Source: Sorghum bicolor
Taxonomy: Eukaryota > Streptophyta > Magnoliopsida > Poales > Poaceae
NCBI RefSeq assembly: GCF_000003195.3
Contig: NC_012877.2
Location: 14,050,703 to 14,114,702, forward strand
DNA: 64,000 nucleotides
Direction: 5' to 3'
Shown here one piece after another: positions 1-9,894 of this stretch; within the stretch, counting starts at the first letter, position 1, and each line of letters begins with the position of its first letter. The position numbers were made by a program, and so were the translations under genes. The notes beneath the pieces are model-generated. The model was not told the origin of the DNA, searched no databases, and worked only from the letters and a program-made list of their open reading frames with translations.

Positions 1-1269
1 CCCGCTGCCGAAGAAGTTTACTGGTATAGCTCTGGGAGTGATCAGTGCCATCATCACTTCATGATCCTTGTTGAGAGCATCGTTGAACAGATGGAAGACC
101 AAGGGAAACATAGTGTCTGGATCGTCATAGGGCAACCATGCTCGCTGTTCTCTGGTCAGACCTTCATACAGGGTTTGGAAGAATTGGCTGACCTGGTCTG
201 CATTGCCCCCTGTACCAGGCAGACCTATGACAGCCTCGCCGAAGTTTAGAGGAGGGCGAGTTGCCGATTCTTCCTCATCCAGTTCATAATCCTCGGTTAT
301 ATCCCTAGGGAAGCGTTGTTTGAAGAGGTCAAACTCGAGACGTTTGTGCATGTGGAGGCTAAGTCACATGTTGATAAACCACCAGGGACCCCCCAAGTTG
401 CCGATGGACTGGCCGAGCAGGAGTTTCCTAGTTACTTGGTGGAGGAGGTTGTAAGCTGCGCCAAGCAGGTATCGGCCGAGGGGAAATCGGCCACCATTGG
501 CTAATCTTTCTGCTGCTGCTAGATAGATGGAAGTTGGTCCTGCCGATCGACCACAAAATACAAACTTGTCCAACCACATGTTCAAGAAGCTGGTCTGTTC
601 CTTTATGTTAACACGACCTATTCATTTGTATTTCTGGATGTACCCTGACCAACCGCCGATGGAGCGAGTTTCTACCTTAGCACTGGGTTTGGTATGAAAA
701 AAGTGGGTGCTATCGGTAGAAGATACATCTAGGCCGGTGAGCATAACCACATCGGCAAGTGTAGGAGAAGCAGGGCCGTGACCAAAGACAAAAGCATTAA
801 AGGTGTCCGACCAGAAATAAGATGCAGGTATCAACAGTGACTCATTCCTATGCATATCGGTAATGGACAGCCTGATGCATTGGTCCATTTTTCTTTCGCC
901 CCATTGGACTTCATTTGAGTTGCTAACTCTCATGAACCAATCCTTCCATCCCACGGTAGGACTGGGCCAAGAACGGAAGGTATCCTTCCACAGATCCAAA
1001 GAAAAATTCTCGGATCTAAGAGGGATTCTGTTTGTTTCTGCATTAATAAGATCGGTGGGATCTGGATTCCCTAACGGACCAAGACATTGGAGGTGTGGCT
1101 GATCGGTAGGGATGACAATTTTATTGGACAGATCCTAATGGTTTTGAAGAACAAAGAAAGAAAAGGAAAAATGTTCAGTAAAATAAAATTGCGGATGAAC
1201 AGAGATGCGGTAAAAGCACAAGAGGTGGAATGAAGAACTAACCTCAGGAACAGTGAAGTTGATGACCAT
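1..1269 (-). pseudogene. Plant mobile domain (PMD) antisense gene of A1, broken and partial
   Basis: This is the same gene as the intact-looking one in A2 (9895-13154). Exon 1 (1243-1269) encodes a 9-residue start and ends at a GT donor. Exon 2 starts at 1134 after a TTAG acceptor and runs off the left window edge. The conserved PMD text is recognisable (for example WKDTFRSWPSPTVGWKDWF and GGPWWFINM). Two in-frame stops break it, near 622-624 and at about 364-366, where A2 encodes Trp. It cannot make a full protein. The PMD family (PF10536-like) is known in plant nuclear proteins and in transposable elements; its role in elements is not established. Confidence 0.85.
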
Positions 1270-1418
1270 CTCTTCACAAAAGGATGATCGAAGGCTTCGA
1301 GGTTGGTGAGGAAGGGACTTTGTTGGAGTTCTTGGAGATCTCGAACAGCGCCGCCGCCAGGGTGGTGGAGTTGGAATTGTGGAATGATGCGATGGAGAAG
1401 GAGTACCCGAGAAACAAC

Positions 1419-1426
1419 TATTTATA
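1419..1426 (-). promoter_or_regulatory. TATA box of the A1 antisense gene
   Basis: TATAAATA on the minus strand lies 150 bp upstream of the ATG at 1269. The same box sits at the same distance in A2 (13305-13312) and A3 (15453-15460). That repeated spacing supports a real core promoter for the antisense gene. Confidence 0.6.
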
Positions 1427-1601
1427 GGACAAAATGGGCAAGGGTAAATCTGACTTATTACTTCGCCGTATCCGTGAAATCCGAGGATACTCAGGGAGAT
1501 ATGGTAACTATTCGCACGGTAATCAAGGGATTGTGCAGGTGATTTGACAGGAAGCGGTCGTGATCTGGAGATATTTTACTGTGCGAGATTTCCTGGTCAG
1601 T

Positions 1602-1744
1602 CCATCGGCAGCGCCTTGTAACGGTAATATTGCCAATGGGTGGATAAAGTGGGGATATCCGTCTGGGAGGATAAGATGCTTTTCTGAATAGGGCATCCTG
1701 GTCAGTTCATCGGCAGGTCTCTGTAACGGTAACATTACCGATGG
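1602..1744. repeat. Two hairpin-forming repeats upstream of the A1 antisense promoter
   Basis: Two copies about 105 bp apart (about 1602-1639 and 1707-1744) share a form: an arm of CATCGGCA, a central TGTAACGGTAA, and a closing arm of TGCCAATG or ACCGATG. They recur in A2 and A3 at the same place. Confidence 0.6.
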
Positions 1745-1931
1745 ACGACTAAAGCGGAGATGTCCATTTGGGAAGTTGAGGATTTTGAGGAATCTGCAGA
1801 GGAATTGAACCAAGGTTGTTCAGATTAAGGTTGTCGGTTACCAAATTGGGAGGATTAATTGAGGGAAGACATCATTACTGCAGAGAATTTCGGAGCATTA
1901 ATGATTTCATACTCCAAAATTGGGGGGTATG

Positions 1932-2116
1932 TGTTGACACCATTTTTGGACACGTACCCAGGATCGGTAGAATGTAGATCGGCAAGAAAGGGTAATAGTG
2001 ACTGGTCTGCAGGAGAGTTGCCGATAAGGATGGTTGCCGATGAGGAGATAGCTGAATGTGGCTAAGTTCGTGGATGGTGATGTCGATAGCCAGTATTGAT
2101 CGTTGCCGATGGGGAG
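1932..2116 (+). repeat. First 185 bp of the A1 3' LTR, cut off by A2
   Basis: It begins TGTTGACACC just after a G-run polypurine tract. By eye the last 135 bp (1982-2116) match the A3 LTR at 16016-16150 without a difference. They differ at four positions from the A-family LTR on the other side of A2 (14501-14635). So the two flanks of A2 are not the halves of one LTR. Confidence 0.8.
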
Positions 2117-2818
2117 TGTTGACACCGTTTTTGGGCACGTGTCCAGGATGGCAGGATAAGATGACACTATGTGGTTTGCAGGATGAGTTGCCGATGAGGA
2201 TGGTTGCCGATAAAGGAGAGGTTGGACATGACTAAGTTTACAGGTGATGATGTGTCTGTGCCGATGACTATGATAAGGAGGTCTGCCGATGACCATGGCA
2301 AAAGAGTCTGCCGATGATACAGAGGGGGAGTCTGGAAGCTGCTGATCGGGTTGTGGAAGAGTTTTAATTTGTCACGAGGGATAACTGAGTTGTTTCCTTA
2401 TTTGTTTAAATCGTTTTGTATGCGGATTCCGTGTAATTTGGAATTTGAATTCTGGTCGTGTTTAGTTATAGCTCTTTGAGCAGGGTATAAATATGGACCC
2501 TAGGGCTTTGTAATGAGACATCTATCAATCAATCAAACACACGTTTTTACTCATATTCCAGCATCTACTTTTCGACGACTTCGTCATACTTTTTCCCTTT
2601 TATTACGAGTTCTTAGGAATTCGTCGACTTAAGCTCGGCGTGTTCTCAAGTTCCGTGTGAGTACCTCTTAGCCGTGACATCCGGGTGCATCGCTGTTGTC
2701 AGGACTAAAGTATTCGAGTTATCACCTTTGCCGATAGTAAGGTCAAATCGGCTGGCACGCCTTAACGTTTGAATTGGGTATTAGCCCTTTGTGTTTGCAG
2801 ATTAATTTTGCACCAACA
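2117..2818 (+). repeat. 5' LTR of A2
   Basis: TGTTGACACC...CACCAACA, 702 bp, nearly identical to 13799-14500. It holds a TATAAATA box at 2486-2493 and many GCCGAT words. The next stretch, to the gag start at 2866, is a short leader. Confidence 0.92.
2486..2493 (+). promoter_or_regulatory. TATA box in the A2 5' LTR
   Basis: TATAAATA in the context cagggTATAAATAtgg. The 3' LTR has the same box at 14168-14175. It is the expected promoter for the gag-pol genomic RNA. Confidence 0.7.
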
Positions 2819-2825
2819 CATCTTT

Positions 2826-2844
2826 TGGCACGCCCAGTGGGACC
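2826..2844 (+). other. Putative primer binding site of A2
   Basis: TGGCACGCCCAGTGGGACC starts 7 bp after the 5' LTR. Position and the TGG start fit a tRNA-primed PBS; the tRNA is not assigned here. Confidence 0.5.
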
Positions 2845-2865
2845 AGATTCAAGATCAAGATCAAC

Positions 2866-5652
2866 ATGTCAATCTCTGACCTCGATCAGGAGAACGTCAT
2901 CCCCGTGACGGAGGCCAATCTCAAGGACGAGCAGAAGCAGGCTATTGCCCAAGCCATGGAAGAGTTCAAGCTGCAATGCCTGAGGTCTTTCAGCATAAGC
3001 AGGAGCGGCGAGGTGATTCAGAAAGATGCACTGCCGGCACCACGGCAGGTCACCTTCGAAGCCAATCCTGGCAAGCTTCAAGATATGGTTGACAGTGCTA
3101 TCAACCGAGCTTTGATCAACCAAGCCGGCGTACTGTCTAATACGGTTTTCAATGCCGTGGCAAGAACTTTCAAGGAAGGACAAATCCCACCAGATTATGT
3201 GGGCCCCTCTCATCATCAGCCAACAGCACCAGAGGTCACGGCTCCATCGGCTGCTTTGACGGCTGCAAGTGCACAATCTGTCGTCCCTCCAAGTACATCG
3301 GGAGCTACTGGTGCACTATCTGTGCCGATGACAACCAACCCACAAACTTCAAGTGGGCAGAATAAACTGACAACAGACATGTTGGCATCGGCAATGTCAG
3401 GGTTGACTCTTCCTCCTAACTGGTGGGGTTATGGTATGCCTCCAGAATTGACGCCAGGAACATCGCAGATGACCGATATGTGGGGCAAGACTCCTATGAC
3501 ATCGGCGCTTCCCAATGTGCCGTTGAACCAGAGTCCCCGGTATACAACAACTACTACTGCAAGGCCTCACACTGGGAATCCTCAAGATTCAATGTTCCAG
3601 ATGCCTAATGCATCGCTAGATTCAATGCTGATGCAACAGAGGTCTATGGCCCAGTCAGGATATGTCAATTCAATGATGGTACCCAATTACTAATCATCGG
3701 CAGCGCCTATGCCGATGAACGCTAATAATGGATGGCTTGGACAGCAAGTCTTTCCACAATCGCCCCAACAAAGTTACCAGGCTACGGGGTTCCAGCAAGG
3801 ACAGATCTATCCCGGATTCCAAAGTCAGGGGATCTCCAGCCAGCCAATGAATATTGGACAGCAAGTCGGTGGACAGCAGTTTGGTGGTCCGCAGATTGGA
3901 GGACAGATGATCAATCCGATGCTTCGTGCAGATCACGTCCTGAACAGACACGTGGAGGTTCGCCACCAAGTGCCGGACCCGCAGCCGCCTCATCGGCAGG
4001 ATGTCGATGCATATTGGGCCGATAAAATCGCTGAAGTAATGAGGGAACAATTTGGGATAAAACCCAAAGTCAACACTTACTCTTATCGGACACCGTATCC
4101 TCCTGCATATGATTTGATTCCGCTCCCACATCGGTACGAGGTACCGGATTTTACCAAATTTTCCGGGCAGGATGATACGTCAACCATGGAGCACGTCAAC
4201 AGGTTCATCATTCAATGCGGAGAAGCTGGTAACAGAGACGAATTGAGGGTTCGTCTATTTTCATCATCATTATCTGGATCGGCCTTTACTTGGTTCATAT
4301 CATTACCTCCCAACTCAGTGATTACTTGGGCCGATCTGGAGAAACAATTCCACAAATACTTCTTCTCCGGGGTTCATGAGAAGAAGATCACCGACTTGGT
4401 CAAGTTGAGACAGCGCAATGATGAATCAGTTGAAGGTTTCGTGCAGAGGATACGGGAAGTTAAGAATAAATGCTACGGTCTGGTTCTAGATGATCGGCAG
4501 CTAGCCGATTTGGCTTTCCAGGGTTTATTGCCACACATCAGGGATAAGTATGCTTCTCAGGAGTTTGAAAGCTTAAGTCATTTGGTGCAGAGGATTTCTG
4601 ATCAAGACATCAAGCCTTTCGAACCCAAAAGAGCATGGAACAAGAAAGTATCATTTGTTGATGAAGCAACGAGCTCCGATTCTGATGAGGAACCAGTCAT
4701 CGGCTTGGCAGAGTGGGTCAAAAACAAGAAGCCGATGTCTTGTCCTTTTGGGCAGAAAGAACCAGAGAAGTTCGCTTTTGACACCGCTATGGCCGATAAG
4801 ATATTTGACTTTCTACTCCAGGAAGGTCAGATCAAGCTGTCTCCTAATCACGTGATCCCATCAATTGAGGAGTTGAAAAGGATGAGGTATTGCAAGTGGC
4901 ATAATGCAACTTCACATGATACCAATGAGTGCAAAGTGTTCAGACAACAGCTGCAATCGGCAATAGAGTCTGGGAGGATTAAGTTTGATAGTTCCAAGAC
5001 CCAGAAGCCGATGAAGATAGACCAACATCCTTTCCCGACAAACATGTTGGATGCCAAGGGGAAGGCCAAGGTCTTAACATCGGAAACAGCCGAGAAAAGT
5101 GCATCGGTAGATCCTCAGCATCAAGTTACTACTGCCGATGCAAAAAGTAAGGGCTTAGTCCAGGAAGGAACCAGTTCGGGTAGGCCCCCTCGGTCTGGTA
5201 TTGTTATAACTCATAGAAGACCTCGAGAGAACTGGCAGCAACGGGAAGATCGGTATCGGCGCCAGCAAGAAGATTATCGCCAGCAAGAAGATTACCGACG
5301 GGAAGAAGAAAGACGCCGACAGGAGTGGAATCGACATAGAGATCATTGGAACTGCCCGTTCTTCATCCATTGTTGGAAGGAAAATATTAAGCTTCCCACT
5401 GTCAGAGACTGTCCTGAGTGTAATGGTTATGATCGGTACGACAGGACTGATCGGCGTTATCATGATGACAATCAGCGATTTAATGGGCCGATCAGAGGAA
5501 GAGCATCAGTTCATGATCGGCTGGGGGGCAGGCTCAGCATGCACGATAGGCTTGGCAATCGTGTCCAATATTTTCCCAGAAACCAGGAAGAACTCGAGGA
5601 GATGGCTAATGCACGAGTTCCCGATGAGTTCATATTTTTGCAGGGATGCTAA
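2866..5652 (+). CDS. gag: Gag of A2 (one in-frame stop)
   Basis: One reading frame runs from the ATG at 2866 to 5652, interrupted only by a TAA at 3691-3693. The first 275 codons are Gln/Ser/Pro-rich with a basic start and have no domain I recognise. After the stop, the segment around 4130-4600 is the Gag capsid-like domain (retrotransposon gag family): a KFSGQDD-type start, LRVRLFSSSLSGSAFTWF, and a YFFSG segment. The C-terminal part is very charged (RRQQEDYR repeats, about 5230-5340) and then Cys/His-bearing (near 5356-5425), probably RNA-binding. Gag forms the virus-like particle that packages element RNA in the cytoplasm. A one-base shift at a T-run near 5634-5638 ends this frame early; the protease continues in the next frame. 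Confidence 0.85.
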
Positions 5653-6517
5653 CACGCATCGGATAGAGTCAAGGGAGAATCGACGCCCAGTAGTAAGGCA
5701 GAAGCCACTTCCTCCATGGTGTCCGGAAGGGTTGACCAAGACACGGAAAAGGAGATTGCAGCGTGAAAGGCAAGAGGAGCTAAACAAGGGCGAGAACTCT
5801 GGAAGTCAGCAGCCATCAGACACCAAGAGGGAAGGTCCATCGGCGGGAGTTAACATGGTTTTTATGTTGCCGATGGAGTTTCTTGCACCATCCAGTGATG
5901 ATGAGTTGGAATTTTCTGATCAGATAGCTCAACTGGCTCTGGATCCGATGACAGCTATCTTTGAGAAACCTGCCGATGACGAGAGACAACATCTTAAGGC
6001 TCTATTCGTCAAAGGGAGGGTTGATGGGCAGCCAATGACCAAGATCCTAGTTGATGGTGGAGCTGCTATTAATATTATGCCTTATGCAGTATATCGGAAG
6101 CTTGGGAAAGGGGATCAGGATTTGACCAAGACCGATATGATGCTCAAAGACTTTGAAGGAAACGTGTCTCCAGTTAAAGGAGCAATATGTGTGGAGTTGA
6201 CCATCGGCAGCAAAACCTTGCCGACAACTTTCTTCGTGATCAGTGGAAAGGGTGCTTACAACTTATTGTTGGGAAGAGACTGGATTCATGCTAATTGTTG
6301 CATCCCATCTACAATGCACCAATGCTTGGTTCAGTGGATAGGTGACAAGATTGAGATTGTCCCGGGAGATTCTTCTTATGTCATTGCATCGGCGGAGGCG
6401 GATACCTATGAGAGGACCAAGTGCATTTCAGGAGAAGTTTGGGAGAAAGATTTTCTCAAAGTTGCCGATTACGAGATTCCACCGATCCAAGCAGTCGGTT
6501 CTGACGACGGTTTTTAA
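5640..6517 (+). CDS. Retropepsin-type aspartic protease segment of A2
   Basis: It is open in the second frame and overlaps the gag frame upstream. The retropepsin active site reads VDGGAAINIMP, with the catalytic Asp codon at 6053-6055 (D-G-G in place of D-T-G, usual in this lineage). The flap and closing region follow, ending LLGRDWIHAN near 6270-6295. Homodimeric proteases of this type cut the Gag-Pol polyprotein. It ends with TAA at 6515-6517, overlapping the ATG of the RT frame. Because gag and RT share a frame and only this segment is shifted, I infer two small compensating indels rather than a programmed frameshift. Confidence 0.8.
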
Positions 6518-8466
6518 TGGATAGATTCGCCGATGATGGAAAATTAGGCCAGGGATTCACATCGGCCGATGATTTGGTAGAAGTAGATATAGGTAGTGGT
6601 GATAAGCCTAGACCTACGTTTATTAGTGCTAAATTAAATCCTGAGTGTAAGCAACAATTAACCGATTTATTAAAGAAATATAAAGATTGTTTTGCTTGGG
6701 ATTATACCGAGATGCCTGGTTTAGACCGATCAATTGTTGAACATCGGTTACCCATCAAGTCTGGATTTCGGCCACATCAGCAGCCAGCTCGCCGATGTAA
6801 TCCTAATATTCTACCTGATATTAAGGCCGAAATCACCAGACTCATTGAAGCTAAGTTTATTCGGCACTGTCGGTATGCCGAATGGATTTCCAATGTTGTT
6901 CCGGTTTACAAGAAAAACGGGAAGCTTCGGGTGTGCTTTGATTTCAGGAATCTCAATAAAGCTACGCCGATGGATGGATACCCAATGCCTGTTGCCGATC
7001 TGTTGGTTGATGCTGCGGCCGGTCATCGGGTCATTAGCTTTATGGACGGCAATGCAGGATACAATCAAATATTCATGGCAGAGGAAGATATTCCAAAAAC
7101 TGCATTTAGGTGTCCTGGTCATGTCGGTTTATTTGAATGGATAGTCATGACCTTTGGGTTGAAGAATGCTGGTGCTACTTATCAAAGGGCCATGAATTTT
7201 ATATTTCATGAGTTCATCGGCAAGCTGGTGGAGATCTATATTGATGATGTGGTGGTTAAGTCTGGGGATTTCTCAAAGCATCTTGTCGACTTACAAAAGG
7301 TGTTAGAGTGCACAAGGAAGCATGGGTTGAAGATGAATCCCAATAAGTGTGCATTTGGTGTATCAGCAGGGCAATTTCTTGGTTTCATGGTACATCAAAG
7401 GGGGATTGAAATTAGTCGAAGATCTATTGATGCTATCAATAAAATAGTGGCCCCTACCAACAAGACTGAGCTCCAGTCCTTGATCGGCAAGGTAAATTTT
7501 ATCAGGAGATTTATATCCAATCTGTCTGGTAAAATTCGTGCTTTCAGTCCTCTTCTTAAATTGAAAGCCGATCAAGAATTTATTTGGGGAAAAGAGCAGC
7601 AGTTGGCTTTGGATGAAATCAAGAAATATCTAGTGAATCCTCCAGTTCTAGTTCCACCTCAACAAGGAAAGCCCTTCAGATTGTATTTGTCTACCGATGG
7701 GACGGTTATCGGTTCAGCTTTGGTCCAAGAATTTGAAGGGAAAGAGAGGGTAATTTACTACTTAAGCAGGAGATTAATTGATGCTGAGACCAGGTATTCG
7801 GCCATTGAGAAGTTATGCTTATGCTTATATTTTTCGTGTGTTAAATTGAGGCACTATTTATTATCGGCCGAATGCACTGTTGTTTGCAAAGATGATGTGG
7901 TCCGATACATGCTGTCTATGCCGATTATGAGTGGCAGGATCGGTAAATGGATTTTAGCACTGTCGGAGTTCGATCTGCGTTACGAATCGGCTAAGGCAGT
8001 TAAAGGACAGATTATGGCTGATTTTGTGACTCAGCATTGCGGTGTAGTGGAGGCCTTGGAAATTGTGCCTTGGACACTTTTCTTTGATGGATCTACATGT
8101 GACCGGGGGGCAGGAATCGGCATTGTATTAGTTTCCCCTAAGGGGAAGAAGTATGAATTTTCCTTGCCGATTGTTGCTACATCGACAAATAATCAGGCTG
8201 AGTATCAGGCTCTGATCAAGGGATTGGAATTGTTAAGAGAAGTTCGTGCTGATACTGTTGAAATTTTTGGGGATTCTATGTTGGTTATAAATCAATTGGC
8301 CGGGAGCTATGAATGGCGAAGTGAAGCTCTCGTAACTCATTTCGAGAAAAGCATGCGACTGTTGAAAGAATTCAAAGATTTCCGATTAGAGCATATTCCT
8401 CGATTGCATAATGAAGAGGCCAATCGGTTAGCTCAGCATGCCTCGGGATATCAGCCTATGATATAA
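6517..8466 (+). CDS. pol: Reverse transcriptase and dual RNase H of A2
   Basis: 649 codons, open throughout. The RT fingers and palm span about residues 60-300: RVCFDFRNLNKAT, FMDGNAGYNQIFM, FGLKNAGATYQRAM and the catalytic YIDD at 7237-7248. A first, degenerate RNase H follows (STDGTVIGSALVQ to about residue 505). A second RNase H spans about residues 520-645 with FFDGS, AEYQAL and GDSMLVI carrying the acidic residues. Two RNase H domains in a row are typical of the Tat lineage. The protein would copy element RNA to DNA inside the particle. The ATG at 6517 is simply the first Met after the upstream stop; the natural protein would be cut from a polyprotein. The frame ends at 8466 by a one-base shift just before integrase. 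Confidence 0.9.
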   Translation: MDRFADDGKLGQGFTSADDLVEVDIGSGDKPRPTFISAKLNPECKQQLTDLLKKYKDCFAWDYTEMPGLDRSIVEHRLPIKSGFRPHQQPARRCNPNILPDIKAEITRLIEAKFIRHCRYAEWISNVVPVYKKNGKLRVCFDFRNLNKATPMDGYPMPVADLLVDAAAGHRVISFMDGNAGYNQIFMAEEDIPKTAFRCPGHVGLFEWIVMTFGLKNAGATYQRAMNFIFHEFIGKLVEIYIDDVVVKSGDFSKHLVDLQKVLECTRKHGLKMNPNKCAFGVSAGQFLGFMVHQRGIEISRRSIDAINKIVAPTNKTELQSLIGKVNFIRRFISNLSGKIRAFSPLLKLKADQEFIWGKEQQLALDEIKKYLVNPPVLVPPQQGKPFRLYLSTDGTVIGSALVQEFEGKERVIYYLSRRLIDAETRYSAIEKLCLCLYFSCVKLRHYLLSAECTVVCKDDVVRYMLSMPIMSGRIGKWILALSEFDLRYESAKAVKGQIMADFVTQHCGVVEALEIVPWTLFFDGSTCDRGAGIGIVLVSPKGKKYEFSLPIVATSTNNQAEYQALIKGLELLREVRADTVEIFGDSMLVINQLAGSYEWRSEALVTHFEKSMRLLKEFKDFRLEHIPRLHNEEANRLAQHASGYQPMI

Positions 8467-8467
8467 T

Positions 8468-9751
8468 GCAATATCGGCAATCGGTGCCGATGATTGGAGG
8501 AAGGAAATTATTGATTATCTAAAGGATCCATCCAAGAAAGTTGAAAGACGAGTTCGATTTCAAGCAACCAAATATGTGCTCCTCGAAGATGAATTGTATT
8601 ATCGAACTATTGATGGAATTCTTCTCCGATGTTTGGGTGATGATGAAGCTAGGAGTTTGATGGGAGAAATCCATGAAGGGGTATGTGGAGCACATCAGTC
8701 GGCTTTCAAAATGAAATGGATGATTAGAAGGAATGGATATTTTTGGCCGACTATACTTGAGGATTGCTTTAAGTATTTCAAGGGATGTCAAGGTTGTCAA
8801 AAGTTTGGTAACATTCAAAGAGCACCCACATCGGCTATGAATCCTATTATCAAGCCTTGGCCGTTTCGGGGTTGGGCTATCGATCTGATCGGCCAGATTT
8901 ATCCACCATCTAGTAAGGGGCATAAATTTATTTTGGTTGCCACTGATTATTTCACTAAATGGGTTGAAGCTATTCCTTTGAAGAAGGTCACCTCGGCCAA
9001 TATGATTGATTTTGTGAAGGAACACATTATTTACCGATTTGGGATTCCTCAGACAATTACTACCGATCAGGGCACTATGTTCACATCGGGGGAGTTTGAT
9101 GAATTCGCAATCGGTATGGGGATTAAAGTATTGAATTCTTCTCCTTATTATGCTCAAGCCAATGGGCAGGCCGAAGCATCTAACAAAGGGATTATCAAGC
9201 TTATTAAACGAAAGATTGAAGAAAATCCTAAGCGGTGGCATACATTGTTAAATGAAGCACTGTGGTCTTGTCGAATGGCTTGTCATGGATCAACCAAGGT
9301 GTCACCCTATCAATTGGTGTATGGACATGATGCAATGTTGCCTTGGGAGATTAAGGCCGGATCCAGGCGATTATCTTTTCAAGATCGGTTAACCGCCGAT
9401 AATTATGCTACTTTGATGACCGATGAGTTGGATGATCTAGCAGGGCATCGGTTAAAAGCTTTAATGAGTATAGAAGAAAATAAGAAGAGAGTTGCTAGAT
9501 GGTATGATAAGAAAGTGAAGGCTAAGGAGTTTGTCGATGGGGATTTGGTATGGAAATTAATTTTGCCAGTCGGGACTAAAAGTGCGAAGTTTGGAAAGTG
9601 GTCTCCTAATTGGGAAGGTCCTTATCGGATAAGTCGATCGGCTCCTGGTAATGCCTATATTCTAGAAACTCTCGAAGAAGTTGAATTTCCTAGAGCATTA
9701 AATGGCAAATATTTAAAGAAGTACTACCCCAGCATATGGGTCGATGCATAA
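8468..9751 (+). CDS. Integrase of A2
   Basis: It is in the next frame after RNase H. An HHCC zinc-binding N-terminus is visible (HEGVCGAHQS ... CFKYFKGCQGCQKFG, about 8672-8815). The catalytic DDE core follows: Asp codon at 8882, Asp at 9065 (TTDQGT) and Glu at 9173 (ANGQAEASNKG). A basic C-terminal GPY-like segment follows (NWEGPYRI near 9610). The frame is open to TAA at 9751, so the domain looks complete. There is no Met at its start, because it is normally released from the polyprotein. No chromodomain is seen, which agrees with a Tat rather than a chromovirus assignment. Confidence 0.88.
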   Translation, partial: AISAIGADDWRKEIIDYLKDPSKKVERRVRFQATKYVLLEDELYYRTIDGILLRCLGDDEARSLMGEIHEGVCGAHQSAFKMKWMIRRNGYFWPTILEDCFKYFKGCQGCQKFGNIQRAPTSAMNPIIKPWPFRGWAIDLIGQIYPPSSKGHKFILVATDYFTKWVEAIPLKKVTSANMIDFVKEHIIYRFGIPQTITTDQGTMFTSGEFDEFAIGMGIKVLNSSPYYAQANGQAEASNKGIIKLIKRKIEENPKRWHTLLNEALWSCRMACHGSTKVSPYQLVYGHDAMLPWEIKAGSRRLSFQDRLTADNYATLMTDELDDLAGHRLKALMSIEENKKRVARWYDKKVKAKEFVDGDLVWKLILPVGTKSAKFGKWSPNWEGPYRISRSAPGNAYILETLEEVEFPRALNGKYLKKYYPSIWVDA

Positions 9752-9894
9752 AAGTTTAAATGCCGATAACACTCCTATCGGCTGGATTCAAATGTTTAGG
9801 GGCTTAGTGTTTCAAAAGATGCCGATAACAGTCCTATCGGCTAGACTAAAAGCTGAGGAAGCAGGAAAGCACAGATATGATGCCGATGAAAACT

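Larger units (their letters stand above)
1..2116 (+). mobile_element. Family A Tat-lineage Ty3/Gypsy element, copy A1 (3' end only)
   Basis: The window opens inside a Ty3/Gypsy element. Seen here are the 3' internal region with an antisense plant-mobile-domain gene (1-1269), that gene's promoter region, a polypurine tract at about 1917-1931 and the first 185 bp of a 3' LTR (from 1932, TGTTGACACC). The stretch 1143-2116 is repeated with a few percent divergence at 15177-16150. The LTR stops at 2116, where element A2 begins. No gag or pol of this copy is visible; they would lie left of the window. Confidence 0.85.

Noticed and set aside
5423..8576. Frame changes between gag, protease, RT and integrase of A2 as programmed frameshifts
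   Set aside because: They return to the starting frame and lie at T-runs or without a slippery site; small indels in a dead copy explain them better.
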